Shown here: one piece after another, positions 8,060 through 16,912 of the stretch
Layout of the letters: each line of letters opens with the position of its first letter
Position numbering within the stretch: the stretch's first letter is position 1
From: Bacillus alveayuensis
Lineage (GTDB): Bacteria; Bacillota; Bacilli; Bacillales; Aeribacillaceae
Reading direction: 5' to 3'
DNA: 53,996 nt
Assembly (NCBI GenBank): GCA_030812955.1
Contig: JAUSTR010000016.1
Coordinates: forward strand, 1-53,996
Program-made: the position numbers and the translations under genes
The notes under the pieces: generated by a model
What the model was told of the DNA's origin: nothing
What the model saw: only the letters and a program-made list of their open reading frames with translations
Database searches by the model: none

Positions 8060-8123
8060 GGGGACAGCTGAAAGTTTTTTGCTTCGTAGAATATGTCCCC
8101 AATGACCAAGCTTTCGGCGTCCC
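8060..8123 (+). promoter_or_regulatory. Alternative hairpins between ribozyme and glmS
   Basis: GGGACAGCTGAAAG (8061-8074) can pair with CTTTCGGCGTCCC (8111-8123) with one bulged A. The overlapping GGGGACA (8060-8066) can instead pair with TGTCCCC (8094-8100). The two pairings exclude each other and lie just before the glmS ribosome site at 8134-8142. Confidence 0.5.
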
Positions 8124-8151
8124 TTCGATGAATGGGAGGAAGAACGATCGT

Positions 8152-9957
8152 ATGTGTGGAATAGTTGGTTATATTGGACAACAAGATTGTAAAGAAATTT
8201 TATTACGCGGTTTAGAAAAACTAGAATATCGCGGTTATGATTCAGCAGGAATTGCGGTTTTAAATGGAAACGATATACATGTTTTTAAAGAAAAAGGTCG
8301 TATTGCTAAACTTCGTGAAAGTGTGGATGAGTTTGTTTCATCAACAGTCGGAATCGGTCATACTCGTTGGGCGACGCATGGGATTCCAAGTAAAATAAAT
8401 GCCCATCCACATCAAAGCGCATCTGGCCGTTTTATAATTGTGCATAATGGTGTCATTGAAAACTACTTGCATCTTCAACGCGAATATTTAAAAGATGTTG
8501 AATTAAGAAGTGATACAGATACAGAAGTGATCGTTCAAGTTATTGAACATTTTGTGAATCAGCATGTAGAAGTTGAAGAAGCTTTTCGTCAAACTCTAAC
8601 GTTATTAAAAGGTTCTTATGCCATTGCATTAATTGATAAACAAAATCCAGATGTTATTTATGTAGCTAAAAATAAAAGTCCGTTGCTTGTCGGTCTTGGT
8701 CAAGGAGGTTTTAACGTTGTCGCATCCGATGCGATGGCAATGCTTCAAGTTACGGATCAATTTGTTGAATTGATGGATAAAGAAATGGTGATCGTTACTC
8801 GCGACCATGTAACGATTAAAAAATTAAATGGTGAAATTGTGGAACGAGCACCATATACTGCTGAGTTGGATGCAAGTGATATTGAAAAAGGAACATATCC
8901 TCACTACATGTTAAAAGAAATTGACGAGCAGCCGCTTGTTATGCGTAAAATCATTCAAAAATACCAAGATGTAAACGGCCAATTAAATGTAGATACGGAA
9001 ATTGTTAACGCAGTAAATGAAGCGGATCGCATTTATATCGTTGCTTGTGGAACAAGCTATCATGCTGGTCTCGTTGGTAAACAATTTATTGAGAAATGGG
9101 CGGAAATTCCAGTTGAAGTTCATGTAGCTAGTGAATTCTCATACAACATGCCGCTTCTTTCAGAAAAACCATTATTTATCTTCATTTCTCAAAGTGGTGA
9201 AACAGCAGATAGCCGTGCTGTACTTGTACAGGTAAAGGAGCTAGGTCATAAAGCCTTAACGATTACAAATGTACCAGGGTCTACACTTTCTCGTGAAGCG
9301 GATTATACATTACTTTTACATGCGGGTCCTGAAATAGCAGTTGCTTCTACTAAAGCCTATACGGCTCAAATAGCGGTTTTAGCGATTTTAGCGGCTGTTA
9401 TAGCTGAAGCGAACGGCAAGGCTTTATCTTTTGACTTAATGCAAGAGCTCGGTATCATTGCGAATGCAATGGAAACATTATGTGATCAAAAAGAAGAAAT
9501 GGATACCATTGCACGGGAATACTTATCAACAACACGCAACTGCTTCTTCATCGGACGCACACTTGACTATTATGTAGGTCTTGAAGGAGCCTTAAAGCTT
9601 AAAGAAATTTCTTATATTCAGGCAGAAGGATTTGCTGGCGGTGAATTAAAGCACGGTACGATCGCTTTAATTGAGCACGGTACACCTGTAATTGCCCTTG
9701 CAACACAAGAGCATATTAACTTAAGCATTCGCGGAAACGTGAAAGAGGTTGTTGCACGTGGTGCAAATCCATGCATTATCTCAATGAAAGGTTTAGAGGA
9801 GGAAGGCGATCGTTTCGTTCTGCCAAAAGTGAATGAAGATTTAACACCATTGATCTCAGTCATTCCGCTTCAATTGATCGCATACTATGCAGCCCTTCAT
9901 CGCAGCTGTGACGTTGACAAACCGCGTAACCTTGCGAAATCTGTGACAGTTGAGTAA
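8152..9957 (+). CDS. glmS: Glutamine-fructose-6-phosphate aminotransferase
   Basis: Makes glucosamine-6-phosphate from fructose-6-phosphate and glutamine, the first step of amino-sugar synthesis. 601 residues. The N-terminal glutaminase domain starts MCGIVGYIG with the Cys nucleophile at position 2; two SIS isomerase domains follow ([17 protein letters not shown]) and the C terminus ends [15 protein letters not shown], as in the family. I chose the ATG at 8152 with GGGAGGAAG upstream; a longer frame from 8056 runs through leader RNA. Controlled by the upstream ribozyme. Confidence 0.97.
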   Translation: MCGIVGYIGQQDCKEILLRGLEKLEYRGYDSAGIAVLNGNDIHVFKEKGRIAKLRESVDEFVSSTVGIGHTRWATHGIPSKINAHPHQSASGRFIIVHNGVIENYLHLQREYLKDVELRSDTDTEVIVQVIEHFVNQHVEVEEAFRQTLTLLKGSYAIALIDKQNPDVIYVAKNKSPLLVGLGQGGFNVVASDAMAMLQVTDQFVELMDKEMVIVTRDHVTIKKLNGEIVERAPYTAELDASDIEKGTYPHYMLKEIDEQPLVMRKIIQKYQDVNGQLNVDTEIVNAVNEADRIYIVACGTSYHAGLVGKQFIEKWAEIPVEVHVASEFSYNMPLLSEKPLFIFISQSGETADSRAVLVQVKELGHKALTITNVPGSTLSREADYTLLLHAGPEIAVASTKAYTAQIAVLAILAAVIAEANGKALSFDLMQELGIIANAMETLCDQKEEMDTIAREYLSTTRNCFFIGRTLDYYVGLEGALKLKEISYIQAEGFAGGELKHGTIALIEHGTPVIALATQEHINLSIRGNVKEVVARGANPCIISMKGLEEEGDRFVLPKVNEDLTPLISVIPLQLIAYYAALHRSCDVDKPRNLAKSVTVE

Positions 9958-10078
9958 TATGAGGGTGTTAGGTGGATAAATTGTTAAGTGACAAAAAAGT
10001 CGAATACTCAACAAAAAAGTTGTATACTCGTTTTTGATTAATTAAAAAGGTTTTTAGAGCGACTATTTGAGTAAAGTT

Positions 10079-10117
10079 ATGCCTCTAACGTTTTAGCGTT
10101 AGAGGCTATATTTTTTA
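10079..10117 (+). terminator. glmS terminator
   Basis: GCCTCTAACG / CGTTAGAGGC with a six-base loop and a T-rich tail. It sits 120 bases after the glmS stop; the intervening sequence is AT-rich and shows no gene. Confidence 0.92.
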
Positions 10118-10270
10118 GTGTAAAGTGATAAAAAAGGTGTTTAATTTGTTTAAGAACTAACAATGTTGTTAAATATACAAAAGTAATGAGTGACAAAAAG
10201 TTGCTTAAACTTCTTCATAAATTAACGGGTAGAGTAGAGTTTAATAAGCTATAAAAACTTCAAAATTGAT

Positions 10271-10302
10271 TTGACCCTGTACTATAGTACAGTGTTTATA
10301 CT
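10271..10302 (+). promoter_or_regulatory. mer promoter-operator
   Basis: TTGACC at 10271 and TATACT at 10297 are 20 bp apart, longer than a normal spacer, as for MerR-type promoters. Between them lies the perfect palindrome CTGTACTATAGTACAG (10277-10292), a typical MerR operator that the regulator untwists on binding Hg(II). Confidence 0.88.
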
Positions 10303-10321
10303 ATTTATGCGAGGTGGTTAC

Positions 10322-10723
10322 ATGGGTCATTATTGGATTAGTGAAGTTGCTGAGAAATGCAACATTAATAAGGAAACGATTCGGTATTACGAACGGAAGG
10401 GGTTAATCCCAAAACCAACAAGGACGGATACTGGATACAGAATGTACACCGAGGAAACGGTTAGAAGAATAAAGTTTATTAAACGCATGCAGGAGTTAGG
10501 TTTTACATTAGCGGAAATTTATAAGCTGCTAGGTATTGTAGATAAGGACAGTGACAGGTGTACGGATATGTATCATTTTGTTGTGCAAAAGATAGAGGAA
10601 GTTCAATCCAAAATTCAAGATTTAATTCGAATCGAAAAAATGCTTCATCAGTTAAAAGAATGTTGTCCTAATAAAGAGAATCTCTACAACTGCCCCATTA
10701 TCGAAGTGTTATTAGAGGAGTAA
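10322..10723 (+). CDS. merR: Mercury-responsive regulator MerR
   Basis: 133 residues. Winged-helix DNA-binding region at about 1-70 (ISEVAEKCNINKETIRYYER), dimerisation helix, and the three Hg(II)-binding cysteines of Gram-positive MerR at Cys80, Cys114 (in KECCPN) and Cys124 (YNCPI). The ATG at 10322 follows GAGGTGG; an upstream frame would begin inside the operator and is rejected. It regulates the mer genes from the operator at 10277-10292. Confidence 0.95.
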   Translation: MGHYWISEVAEKCNINKETIRYYERKGLIPKPTRTDTGYRMYTEETVRRIKFIKRMQELGFTLAEIYKLLGIVDKDSDRCTDMYHFVVQKIEEVQSKIQDLIRIEKMLHQLKECCPNKENLYNCPIIEVLLEE

Positions 10724-10803
10724 TGTGTTTTCAGGAAGGTGGCAGTTCCAAAAATATTTTAATGAAATTAATGAAATCCTGAACGAAAGAAAGGAGCATA
10801 AAA

Positions 10804-11034
10804 ATGGAGGAAAATGGTTCTAAGTCCATGCTAGCTGCTTTCGGAGTTTTGGCTCTCCTCCCTCTTGTTTGCTGTGGAGGACCCATTCTTCTCACCCTAT
10901 TTGGTGCAACTAGCATTAGCGCTATTTTGGGAACAATAGCAAATAGCTGGATAACTGCGGGCATACTCTTTATCTTGATTGTTGGTGGAGCAACGATAGC
11001 TATTCGTAGACTTTTGAATTGTACCGCGGTATAA
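10804..11034 (+). CDS. Small mercuric-ion transport protein (MerF/MerT-like)
   Basis: 76 residues with two membrane helices (about 10-32 and 48-68). The first contains a vicinal cysteine pair Cys23-Cys24 followed by GGP, the usual Hg(II) entry motif of Mer transporters; a third Cys is near the C terminus. AAAGGAG lies before the ATG. Its place between merR and merA supports Hg(II) uptake for delivery to the reductase. The exact family (MerF, MerE or another small Mer protein) is uncertain. Confidence 0.72.
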   Translation: MEENGSKSMLAAFGVLALLPLVCCGGPILLTLFGATSISAILGTIANSWITAGILFILIVGGATIAIRRLLNCTAV

Positions 11035-11229
11035 GGTATGAGGAAAAACATAATGTTCCCGAATTTGAATTACTCGTATTTGTGAAAAAAAAACGATATA
11101 TTGGCTTGCATATGCCGAATAAGTATTAAATGATTTAGTTTTTTGAACGACCAGATACTCAGACGGACAAATAATACAAAATTGCATCGGTAAGGTAACA
11201 TACAGTATAAAAGATAGGGGGGATGAAGA

Positions 11230-12882
11230 ATGCCAAACCGTAAATATCGTTTATCTATCGAAGGAATGACATGTACAAGCTGTGAAAGGCATGTAGAGGA
11301 GGCGCTGTCCACCATTGGTGCCGAAAATGTAGAAGCGAATTTTCGACGCGGGGAAGCCATCTTTGAATTGCCAGAACATATAGATATTGATAAAGCTAAA
11401 GGAGCTGTGAATAAGGCTCATTATAAGGCAGGTGAAGCTGAAGCTATTCATCAGCAAGAAAGTTCTGCCCTTGAAGCTGAAGATAATTATGATTATGACT
11501 TTATTGTAATTGGTTCTGGTGCGGCTGCCTTTTCTGCAGCGATCAAAGCAGTTGAGTACGGTGCGAAAGTAGCGATGATTGAACGTGGAACGATTGGCGG
11601 CACTTGCGTCAATATCGGCTGCGTTCCATCGAAAACAATGCTGCGCGCCGGGGAAATCAATTATTTAGCAGGACACCACCCTTTCGACGGACTAACGACT
11701 TCAGCAGGTCCTGTTCATTTGCAGACATTAATCGAACAAAAAGATGTGTTAGTAAAGAAAATGCGACAGCAAAAGTACGTCGACTTAATCGATGACTATG
11801 GGTTTGAACTGATTCATGGAGAAGCGAAATTTGTTGATGAGAAAACGATTGAAATAAATGGAACGCTACTGACCGCTCAACGATTTTTAATTGCGACAGG
11901 TGCTTCTCCAGCCATTCCTGACATTGAAGGATTAGAACATGTCGATTATTTAACAAGCACTTCCTTATTACAGTTAAAGGAGTTGCCGAAAAGCCTTGTG
12001 GTCATCGGTTCTGGTTATATTGGAATGGAACTTGGACAACTGTTTCACCATCTTGGCGTCACCGTAACACTCATGCAACGCAGCCCAAGAATCTTGAAAA
12101 ACTATGATCCGGAAATTTCGCAGGCTGTCTTAGAGGCACTCACTAAACAAGGAATCAATGTGATTACTGGTGTTGCCTTTGAACGGATCAAGCAGCATGG
12201 CAACATGAAACGTGTTTATTTCTCGATGAATGGAGAAATCAAAACGATCGATGCCGAGCAATTGTTGATTGCGACGGGGCGGAAACCGAATATCTCCTCC
12301 ATTCATCTTGAAGCGGCGAAGGTGGAAATTGGAGACCGTGGGGAAATTAAAGTCGATGACTATTTGCGGACATCAAACCCAAGAATTTATGCAGCGGGCG
12401 ATGTAACAATGGGACCGCAGTTTGTATATGTAGCTGCCTATCAAGGCGGGATTGCGGCGGATAATGCCATTGGAGGATTGAACCGAAAAGTTAACTTAGA
12501 AGTTGTTCCATCTGTTACATTTACTACTCCATCCGTTGCGTCGGTAGGGTTAACGGAAGAACAAGCGAAACAAAAAGGGATAGAAGTTAAAACATCGACA
12601 TTGCCACTTGATGCAGTGCCACGAGCAATTGTAAACCGTGAAACAACAGGATTGTTTAAGCTAGTGGTCGAAGCGAAAACAGGGAAGGTATTAGGCGTTC
12701 ACGTCGTGGCGGAAAACGCTGGAGAAGTCATTTACGCGGCGACATTAGCTGTGAAATTTGGATTAACCGTCGAAGATTTACGTGAAACCCTCGCCCCGTA
12801 CTTAACGATGACCGAAGGGCTGAAATTAACAGCTTTAACCTTTGACAAAGATGTAAGCAAACTCTCCTGTTGTGCTGGTTAG
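11230..12882 (+). CDS. merA: Mercuric reductase
   Basis: FAD-dependent enzyme reducing Hg(II) to volatile Hg(0) with NADPH; 550 residues. One N-terminal heavy-metal-associated domain (GMTCTSC, Cys15/Cys18), FAD fold at about 90-120 (VIGSGAAA), redox pair Cys126/Cys131 in [12 protein letters not shown](P) fold near 255 ([13 protein letters not shown]), C-terminal dimerisation domain and the essential C-terminal Cys547-Cys548. AGGGGGGATG lies upstream of the ATG. No merB follows, so organomercurials are probably not handled. Codon use is slightly more GC-rich than the neighbours, which fits acquisition. Confidence 0.97.
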   Translation: MPNRKYRLSIEGMTCTSCERHVEEALSTIGAENVEANFRRGEAIFELPEHIDIDKAKGAVNKAHYKAGEAEAIHQQESSALEAEDNYDYDFIVIGSGAAAFSAAIKAVEYGAKVAMIERGTIGGTCVNIGCVPSKTMLRAGEINYLAGHHPFDGLTTSAGPVHLQTLIEQKDVLVKKMRQQKYVDLIDDYGFELIHGEAKFVDEKTIEINGTLLTAQRFLIATGASPAIPDIEGLEHVDYLTSTSLLQLKELPKSLVVIGSGYIGMELGQLFHHLGVTVTLMQRSPRILKNYDPEISQAVLEALTKQGINVITGVAFERIKQHGNMKRVYFSMNGEIKTIDAEQLLIATGRKPNISSIHLEAAKVEIGDRGEIKVDDYLRTSNPRIYAAGDVTMGPQFVYVAAYQGGIAADNAIGGLNRKVNLEVVPSVTFTTPSVASVGLTEEQAKQKGIEVKTSTLPLDAVPRAIVNRETTGLFKLVVEAKTGKVLGVHVVAENAGEVIYAATLAVKFGLTVEDLRETLAPYLTMTEGLKLTALTFDKDVSKLSCCAG

Positions 12883-12896
12883 TTCAAACAGGAAAC

Positions 12897-12933
12897 GAAC
12901 ATGGACCCCATTTAGGGGTTCTTGTTCTATTTC
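12897..12933 (+). terminator. merA terminator
   Basis: Imperfect hairpin with GAAC...ACCCC / GGGGT...GTTC arms, then TATTTCC. The tail is modest. Confidence 0.65.
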
Positions 12934-13132
12934 CAATGAATTGAAGCCTGAATTTTATATATAACTATAGGGAGAATATTTCTCCAAATTTCCTATTTAC
13001 AGTTTGAGTATTTTTTGTTCGTGGTAAGAATACATCACTTGATCTTCACTAAAATTATTCAACACAAAGAGAATCTGATTCATGGTTAGAACATTATAAA
13101 ATATTAGGATTTATCAGTGCCACATAAAAATA

Positions 13133-13285
13133 GAGTATCGTGAATACTTATTTGAATTATGTCAGGATACAACTATACAAGATGTAAGTCGAAAACAAAA
13201 GATTCCGTATTCGACCTTAGAAAGAATTTACTACTCGGTCGCTCAAGAAAAAACTGTCCTTCTTCAACGATCAATTTTTGAATGA
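13133..13285 (+). pseudogene. ISL3-family transposase fragment
   Basis: An open stretch of 50 codons ending in TGA has no start and reads EYREYLFELCQDTTIQDVSR, then KQKIPYSTLERIYYS. This resembles the segment just after the zinc-finger part of ISL3-family transposases, which contains the second helix-turn-helix. Everything else of the element is missing. It may be the decayed relative of the source that moved the 194/110-bp miniature elements seen elsewhere in the window; that link is inference. Confidence 0.6.
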
Positions 13286-13372
13286 TGCCCTCAAATAATT
13301 CTCAATCTATATTCATCATTTCATTGTCTTTTTAGAGGAAGGAAGTAAACTTACAAAAGTTGGCGCGAAGTA

Positions 13373-13597
13373 TCACCAGTTTTTTGGTAAGCACGTATAC
13401 ACGCCTTTTTCTCGATCCAAATAGTAATTGCGTCGGAGCTCCACCTCCCCAAAGAGCGTCTGGATGCGTACCGTTCGTTTATCTTTTAGGTAATAGCGTT
13501 TTTTATCTCGTTGCTTCGCTAGCTCTTCATCCAGACATTCTAGTACCTGTTGAAGCATTTCCCCATAGGTTTTTTGCAACATCCAAAACAATTCCAT
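13373..13597 (-). pseudogene. ISLre2/UPF0236-type transposase, N-terminal fragment
   Basis: About 74 codons on the - strand. The sequence KKRYYLKDKRTVRIQTLFGE followed by VELRRNYYLDREKG matches the N-terminal region of UPF0236/ISLre2-like transposases, which are about 450-480 residues long. The frame stops after the fragment, so the gene is truncated. With the ISL3 remnant beside it, it marks the right flank of the mer locus as a mobile-DNA graveyard. Confidence 0.7.
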
Positions 13598-13628
13598 TTC
13601 TAACTCTTTTCATGTTTGCCCACCTGTG

Positions 13629-13951
13629 ATAAATTATTGCATAGGACTCTCTGACCTCCTTTGTGATGGGGTGGCACTTATCACCTTACAGGAAGAGAAT
13701 CCTTTTTGCCTCTATTTTGCTTCCCCCTTGAACCACATGAAAGAGGACTTAACTTCCTCCCACAAACATTTTACTCATACAGAAATTTTTGACCTAATAA
13801 GCCATTTTGACTATCCCGGTTGTAAAATATATAGTTGGAAATAGGTGTTGTTTAAGAACGTGTCTGAGCGGTTCTGTGAGGAGTTTTAACGACAAATGGG
13901 TTTGAGGAACTTCTTTGAACGACATAATTTTTTATTTTAGGAGGGAACAAC
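13629..13951. other. Non-coding remnant next to the ISLre2-like fragment
   Basis: Probably upstream/end sequence of the decayed ISLre2-like element (13629 to about 13740) and then an undefined spacer to fra. The + strand frame 13626-13844 has no homology I recognise and no ribosome site. A short GAGGAG at 13877 is not followed by a gene. Confidence 0.4.
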
Positions 13952-14323
13952 ATGGAAGTTTTTGCAAAATATTTAGCAGGTATCGATAACCCCGACCACC
14001 GCGACCGAACAGAGGAAATTTTGGCGTGGGTTGCTAATAAATTCCCAAATTTGGAACCGCAAATCAAGTGGAATATGCCAATATTTACTGATCACGGCAC
14101 ATTTATCATCGGCTTTTCCACAGCGAAGCATCATTTGAGCGTTTCACCCGAACAAGTAGGCATTGCGCAATTTGCCGATGACATTGCACAAGCTGGCTAC
14201 ACAGCTACCAAAGGCTTGTTTCGAATTCCGTGGAATAAGCTGGTAGATTACGAATTACTTGAGAAAATGATTGAATTTAATATTCAGGATAAAGCAGAAT
14301 ATACGAATTTTTGGCGGAAATAA
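13952..14323 (+). CDS. fra: Frataxin-like iron chaperone (YdhG/DUF1801 family)
   Basis: 123 residues, same length and layout as B. subtilis YdhG (Fra), described as an iron chaperone for Fe-S and heme assembly. Shared features include the start [14 protein letters not shown], the central [19 protein letters not shown] and the C-terminal [14 protein letters not shown]. It is a small cytoplasmic alpha/beta protein. AGGAGGGAAC precedes the ATG. A single-gene unit with its own terminator. The family call is secure; the physiological role is taken from the family. Confidence 0.9.
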   Translation: MEVFAKYLAGIDNPDHRDRTEEILAWVANKFPNLEPQIKWNMPIFTDHGTFIIGFSTAKHHLSVSPEQVGIAQFADDIAQAGYTATKGLFRIPWNKLVDYELLEKMIEFNIQDKAEYTNFWRK

Positions 14324-14340
14324 TACATCACGGCTTATCA

Positions 14341-14377
14341 AAAGACGCATGACACGAAAAAATGTCATGCGTTTTTG
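14341..14377 (+). terminator. fra terminator
   Basis: GACGCATGACA / TGTCATGCGT arms around an A-rich loop, then T5. Confidence 0.92.
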
Positions 14378-14390
14378 CAACTCAATTAAG

Positions 14391-14456
14391 GAGCCAACAG
14401 CCCAATAGTAGCCGTATGCGAACGCCCGTCAAAATACTTCCCCGGCACCGGTCAAT
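14391..14456 (-). pseudogene. Possible C-terminal gene remnant (unassigned)
   Basis: On the - strand a GC-richer stretch reads PVPGKYFDGRSHTATIGLLA and then a stop. It looks like the last ~20 codons of a protein with no upstream continuation. I do not recognise it. Confidence 0.3.
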
Positions 14457-14550
14457 GGATAATGAAAGCTTTCTACATACATATCAATTAGATGTGAGCG
14501 AGTATGAAGAGGTTTCTAACTTTTTTCAAAATTTTTCTGTGTATTTAAAG

Positions 14551-14723
14551 ATGGCAGTATTCCTAATAATGATGATTCTAATGCAATCATTGTTTTAGAC
14601 AAATGTACTGAAGATTTCGACCAAAAATATTATGAACAAGGATATAATTGGTTGATGGAATATTCTTTAGAAAAAGGGGATATGTTACACTATTTGTTAC
14701 CTAAAATAATCAATTCTAAGTGA
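14551..14723 (+). pseudogene. C-terminal remnant of an unknown protein
   Basis: An open stretch encodes DDSNAIIVLDKCTEDF and then a Trp/Tyr-rich, acidic C terminus ending LLPKIINSK before TGA. There is no intact start, and the reading frame breaks upstream. The composition is like small cytoplasmic immunity-type proteins, but I cannot assign a family. Confidence 0.4.
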
Positions 14724-14770
14724 AAAATGTGTTAAAATTGAGAAAATGCAATTTGTAGGGGGATTAAAAA

Positions 14771-14824
14771 ATGGGGTTATATTTAGATATTTTCGAAAAT
14801 GATCAACCAGATATTCATTCCTAA
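14771..14824 (+). pseudogene. 17-codon start of a broken gene
   Basis: ATG with GTAGGGGG upstream encodes MGLYLDIFENDQPDIHS and then TAA. The stop lies in a 13-bp inverted repeat (14808-14840: GATATTCATTCCT / AGGGATGAATATC with one G-U mismatch). It resembles the N terminus of a longer protein, so this is probably a truncation; a real 17-residue peptide is possible but unsupported. Confidence 0.35.
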
Positions 14825-14915
14825 GTCGAGGGATGAATATCGAATATAAAAATCATGCCTCGTCTTAGGGGAAATTTTTTAAAATCCCTTTTTTTAAAGA
14901 CGGAGGTATTATACG

Positions 14916-15809
14916 ATGAAACAAAATTTACTTGGAGCAATATTTTTATCTTTAGCCGCAAGTATGTGGGGCGGCATGTATGTAGTTAGCAAATATGTTT
15001 TAGATTTCATTCCACCTTTAACGTTATTATGGTTACGCTATGTCATAGCTCTTGTTTTTTTGTTTGTCGTATTAAAAATCGTTCAGATAAAAAATAAAAA
15101 TCGAGTAACTTTAAAGAAACGCGATTGGTTACTTATAGCCTGGATTGGTTTTATAGGTTATTTTGTATCAATTGCTTTACAATTCATTGGTACAAAGTTA
15201 TCTAATGCACATACAGGAGCGTTAATTACATCGGCTACACCTGCATTTATTGTCATCTTCGCAAGGCTTATATTAAAGGAAAAGTTTACTGTTCGAAAGA
15301 TTATTTCGGTGTTATTAGCAACTTTAGGTGTAGTCATTGTAATTGGATGGGATAAAAATGTTGGAACCTATCTTTTAGGTAGTACCATTCTAGTGGGAGC
15401 CGCAGCTACTTGGGCGTTATTATCAGTCTATGTAAAAGTTGCTTCAAAGCGTTTTTCGTCACTAGCCATAACTACTTATGCAGTATTATTTGCAATGGTT
15501 TTTACAACACCATTAATGATATGGGAACTTCAATTACATGATGTATATTATCAACATATTTTAATCATTTTAGGGGTTATTTATCTTGGGATAGTTTCAA
15601 CTGCTGGGGCTTTTTTTCTTTGGAATAAAGGAATGGAACTTATGGATGCTGGAATAGGTTCATTGTTTTTCTTTTTCCAGCCACTCGTAGGTGCTTTCTT
15701 AGGATGGCTTTTGCTAAATGAAAAGTTAGACGTTAACTTCTTTATTGGTGGTATGTTAATTATAGCAGGTGTTGTAATCGTAACTTTACAAAATCAAAAA
15801 TCTTTTTAA
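14916..15809 (+). CDS. EamA/DMT-superfamily transporter
   Basis: 297 residues with ten predicted membrane helices arranged as two EamA repeats. Typical landmarks are an early MWGGMYVVSKYVLDF, LRYVIALVFLF in helix 2, NAHTGALITSATPAF and, in the second half, WNKGMELMDAGIGSLFFFFQ then LLLNEKLD. Such proteins export amino acids, nucleosides or other small metabolites; the substrate cannot be told. GACGGAGG precedes the ATG. It stands alone, with its own terminator, in the accessory region. Confidence 0.9.
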   Translation: MKQNLLGAIFLSLAASMWGGMYVVSKYVLDFIPPLTLLWLRYVIALVFLFVVLKIVQIKNKNRVTLKKRDWLLIAWIGFIGYFVSIALQFIGTKLSNAHTGALITSATPAFIVIFARLILKEKFTVRKIISVLLATLGVVIVIGWDKNVGTYLLGSTILVGAAATWALLSVYVKVASKRFSSLAITTYAVLFAMVFTTPLMIWELQLHDVYYQHILIILGVIYLGIVSTAGAFFLWNKGMELMDAGIGSLFFFFQPLVGAFLGWLLLNEKLDVNFFIGGMLIIAGVVIVTLQNQKSF

Positions 15810-15817
15810 CTACATTC

Positions 15818-15844
15818 AAGAGGACATAATTTTTTGTCCTCTTC
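15818..15844 (+). terminator. DMT transporter terminator
   Basis: AAGAGGACA / TGTCCTCTT around an AT loop. The left arm with its T run (18 bp) is repeated at 16004-16021. Confidence 0.75.
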
Positions 15845-15969
15845 AGACTGCCCGCAAACGCTCGCATTCTTTGTTACTTCGCCCGCATCGTGCGCTTCAT
15901 TACCGTATGTGGTAACTCCGCTCCTCATCGGGCTCGTGCCTAGAGACATAAGTTTTCATTCAGTCTGAA
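15842..15969. repeat. 128-bp GC-rich element with 9-bp inverted ends
   Basis: The block begins TTCAGACTG and ends with its exact reverse complement CAGTCTGAA. It is clearly richer in G+C than its flanks. Inside, TTACC/GGTAA forms a tight hairpin nested in GCCCG/CGGGC. This layout fits a small mobile repeat or structured RNA. There is no open frame. The flanks do not show a clear target duplication. Confidence 0.5.
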
Positions 15970-16110
15970 AAATTTCTTTTATATAGACTTTGTCTACAAA
16001 CTGAAGAGGACATAATTTTTTAAGATAACAGGAGCGTTAGATGAATAATCGAACGGATGAACCTCTTTATTTAATTTGGGAACTTTAAAGCGTGTTAGTG
16101 AGGAATTAAA

Positions 16111-16779
16111 TCAAATCTTTTTGATCAATTCAGGCACGTCATTTTTCGGCGAATTCACCAGTGTGGAAACCTGATAGGCTTCCATCTCATCAGCTGGAAA
16201 TGGCTTCAAAAGATCGTGTAGCAAATCATTGTCTTCAATACTTCTATTCAACCAAGTTTCTTCGTCTTCTTTTCGGAGAATCACCGGCATCCGGTTATGA
16301 ATATCTGCCATTAGCTCGTTTGGCTCTGTAGTAATGATGGTGCAGGAGTGAATAACGGTCCCTTCAGGTGATTTCCATCGATCCCACAGCCCTGCGAAAC
16401 CGAAAACCTCATCTGATTTCAATTTAATCCTCATCGGCTGCTTTCCTTTTAATGCTTTTTTCCATTCATAAAATCCATCTGCAGGAATAATGCAACGCTG
16501 CCGTTTAAAAGCATGTTTAAAAGCCGGTTTTTCGGCCAGTGTTTCAGCCCTAGCATTGATCATTTTATAACCAATTTTAATGTCTTTAGCCCAAAAAGGA
16601 ATTAAACCCCAACGAAGCTGACCTAGACGGTTTTTTTCACCGTCATTGACAATGGCTAACACAGCTTGGCTGGGAGCAATGTTGTAACGTCTTACATATT
16701 CAAAATCGTTTGCTTTTACAGCATTGAACCGATCTAAGACTTTATTTTCATCTATCGTAAGGGTAAATCTGCCACACAT
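16111..16779 (-). CDS. HMCES/YedK-type abasic-site processing protein
   Basis: 222 residues of the SRAP family. After Met removal Cys2 (MCGRFTLT) forms the thiazolidine crosslink with an abasic site in single-stranded DNA. Other conserved parts are YNIAPSQ, the LRWGLIPFWA segment, NARAETL, CIIPADGFYEW with the active-site Glu, and the His in MADIHNRMPVIL. B. subtilis carries relatives (YoqW, YoaM). On the - strand, AAGGGAGGGCAC precedes the ATG. It stands alone. Confidence 0.93.
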   Translation of the reverse strand: MCGRFTLTIDENKVLDRFNAVKANDFEYVRRYNIAPSQAVLAIVNDGEKNRLGQLRWGLIPFWAKDIKIGYKMINARAETLAEKPAFKHAFKRQRCIIPADGFYEWKKALKGKQPMRIKLKSDEVFGFAGLWDRWKSPEGTVIHSCTIITTEPNELMADIHNRMPVILRKEDEETWLNRSIEDNDLLHDLLKPFPADEMEAYQVSTLVNSPKNDVPELIKKI

Positions 16780-16912
16780 ATTAGTGCCCTCCCTTCTCTA
16801 CAAGTATAATTGTAGCATTAGCGGGCATCAATGATGCAAAAAAATAAAAAGACACCGTTTACTTTAATTGCTTTTGATTTTTTCTGAACTTTTTAGGGAA
16901 ATTTCAGGAATT

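Noticed and set aside
13626-13844. 72-codon + strand frame after the ISLre2-like fragment
   Set aside because: No recognisable protein, no ribosome site, and it lies in probable insertion-element end sequence.
14362-14598. 78-codon + strand frame
   Set aside because: It begins inside the fra terminator and crosses two unrelated remnants. The real coding-like signal there is in another frame (14551-14723).
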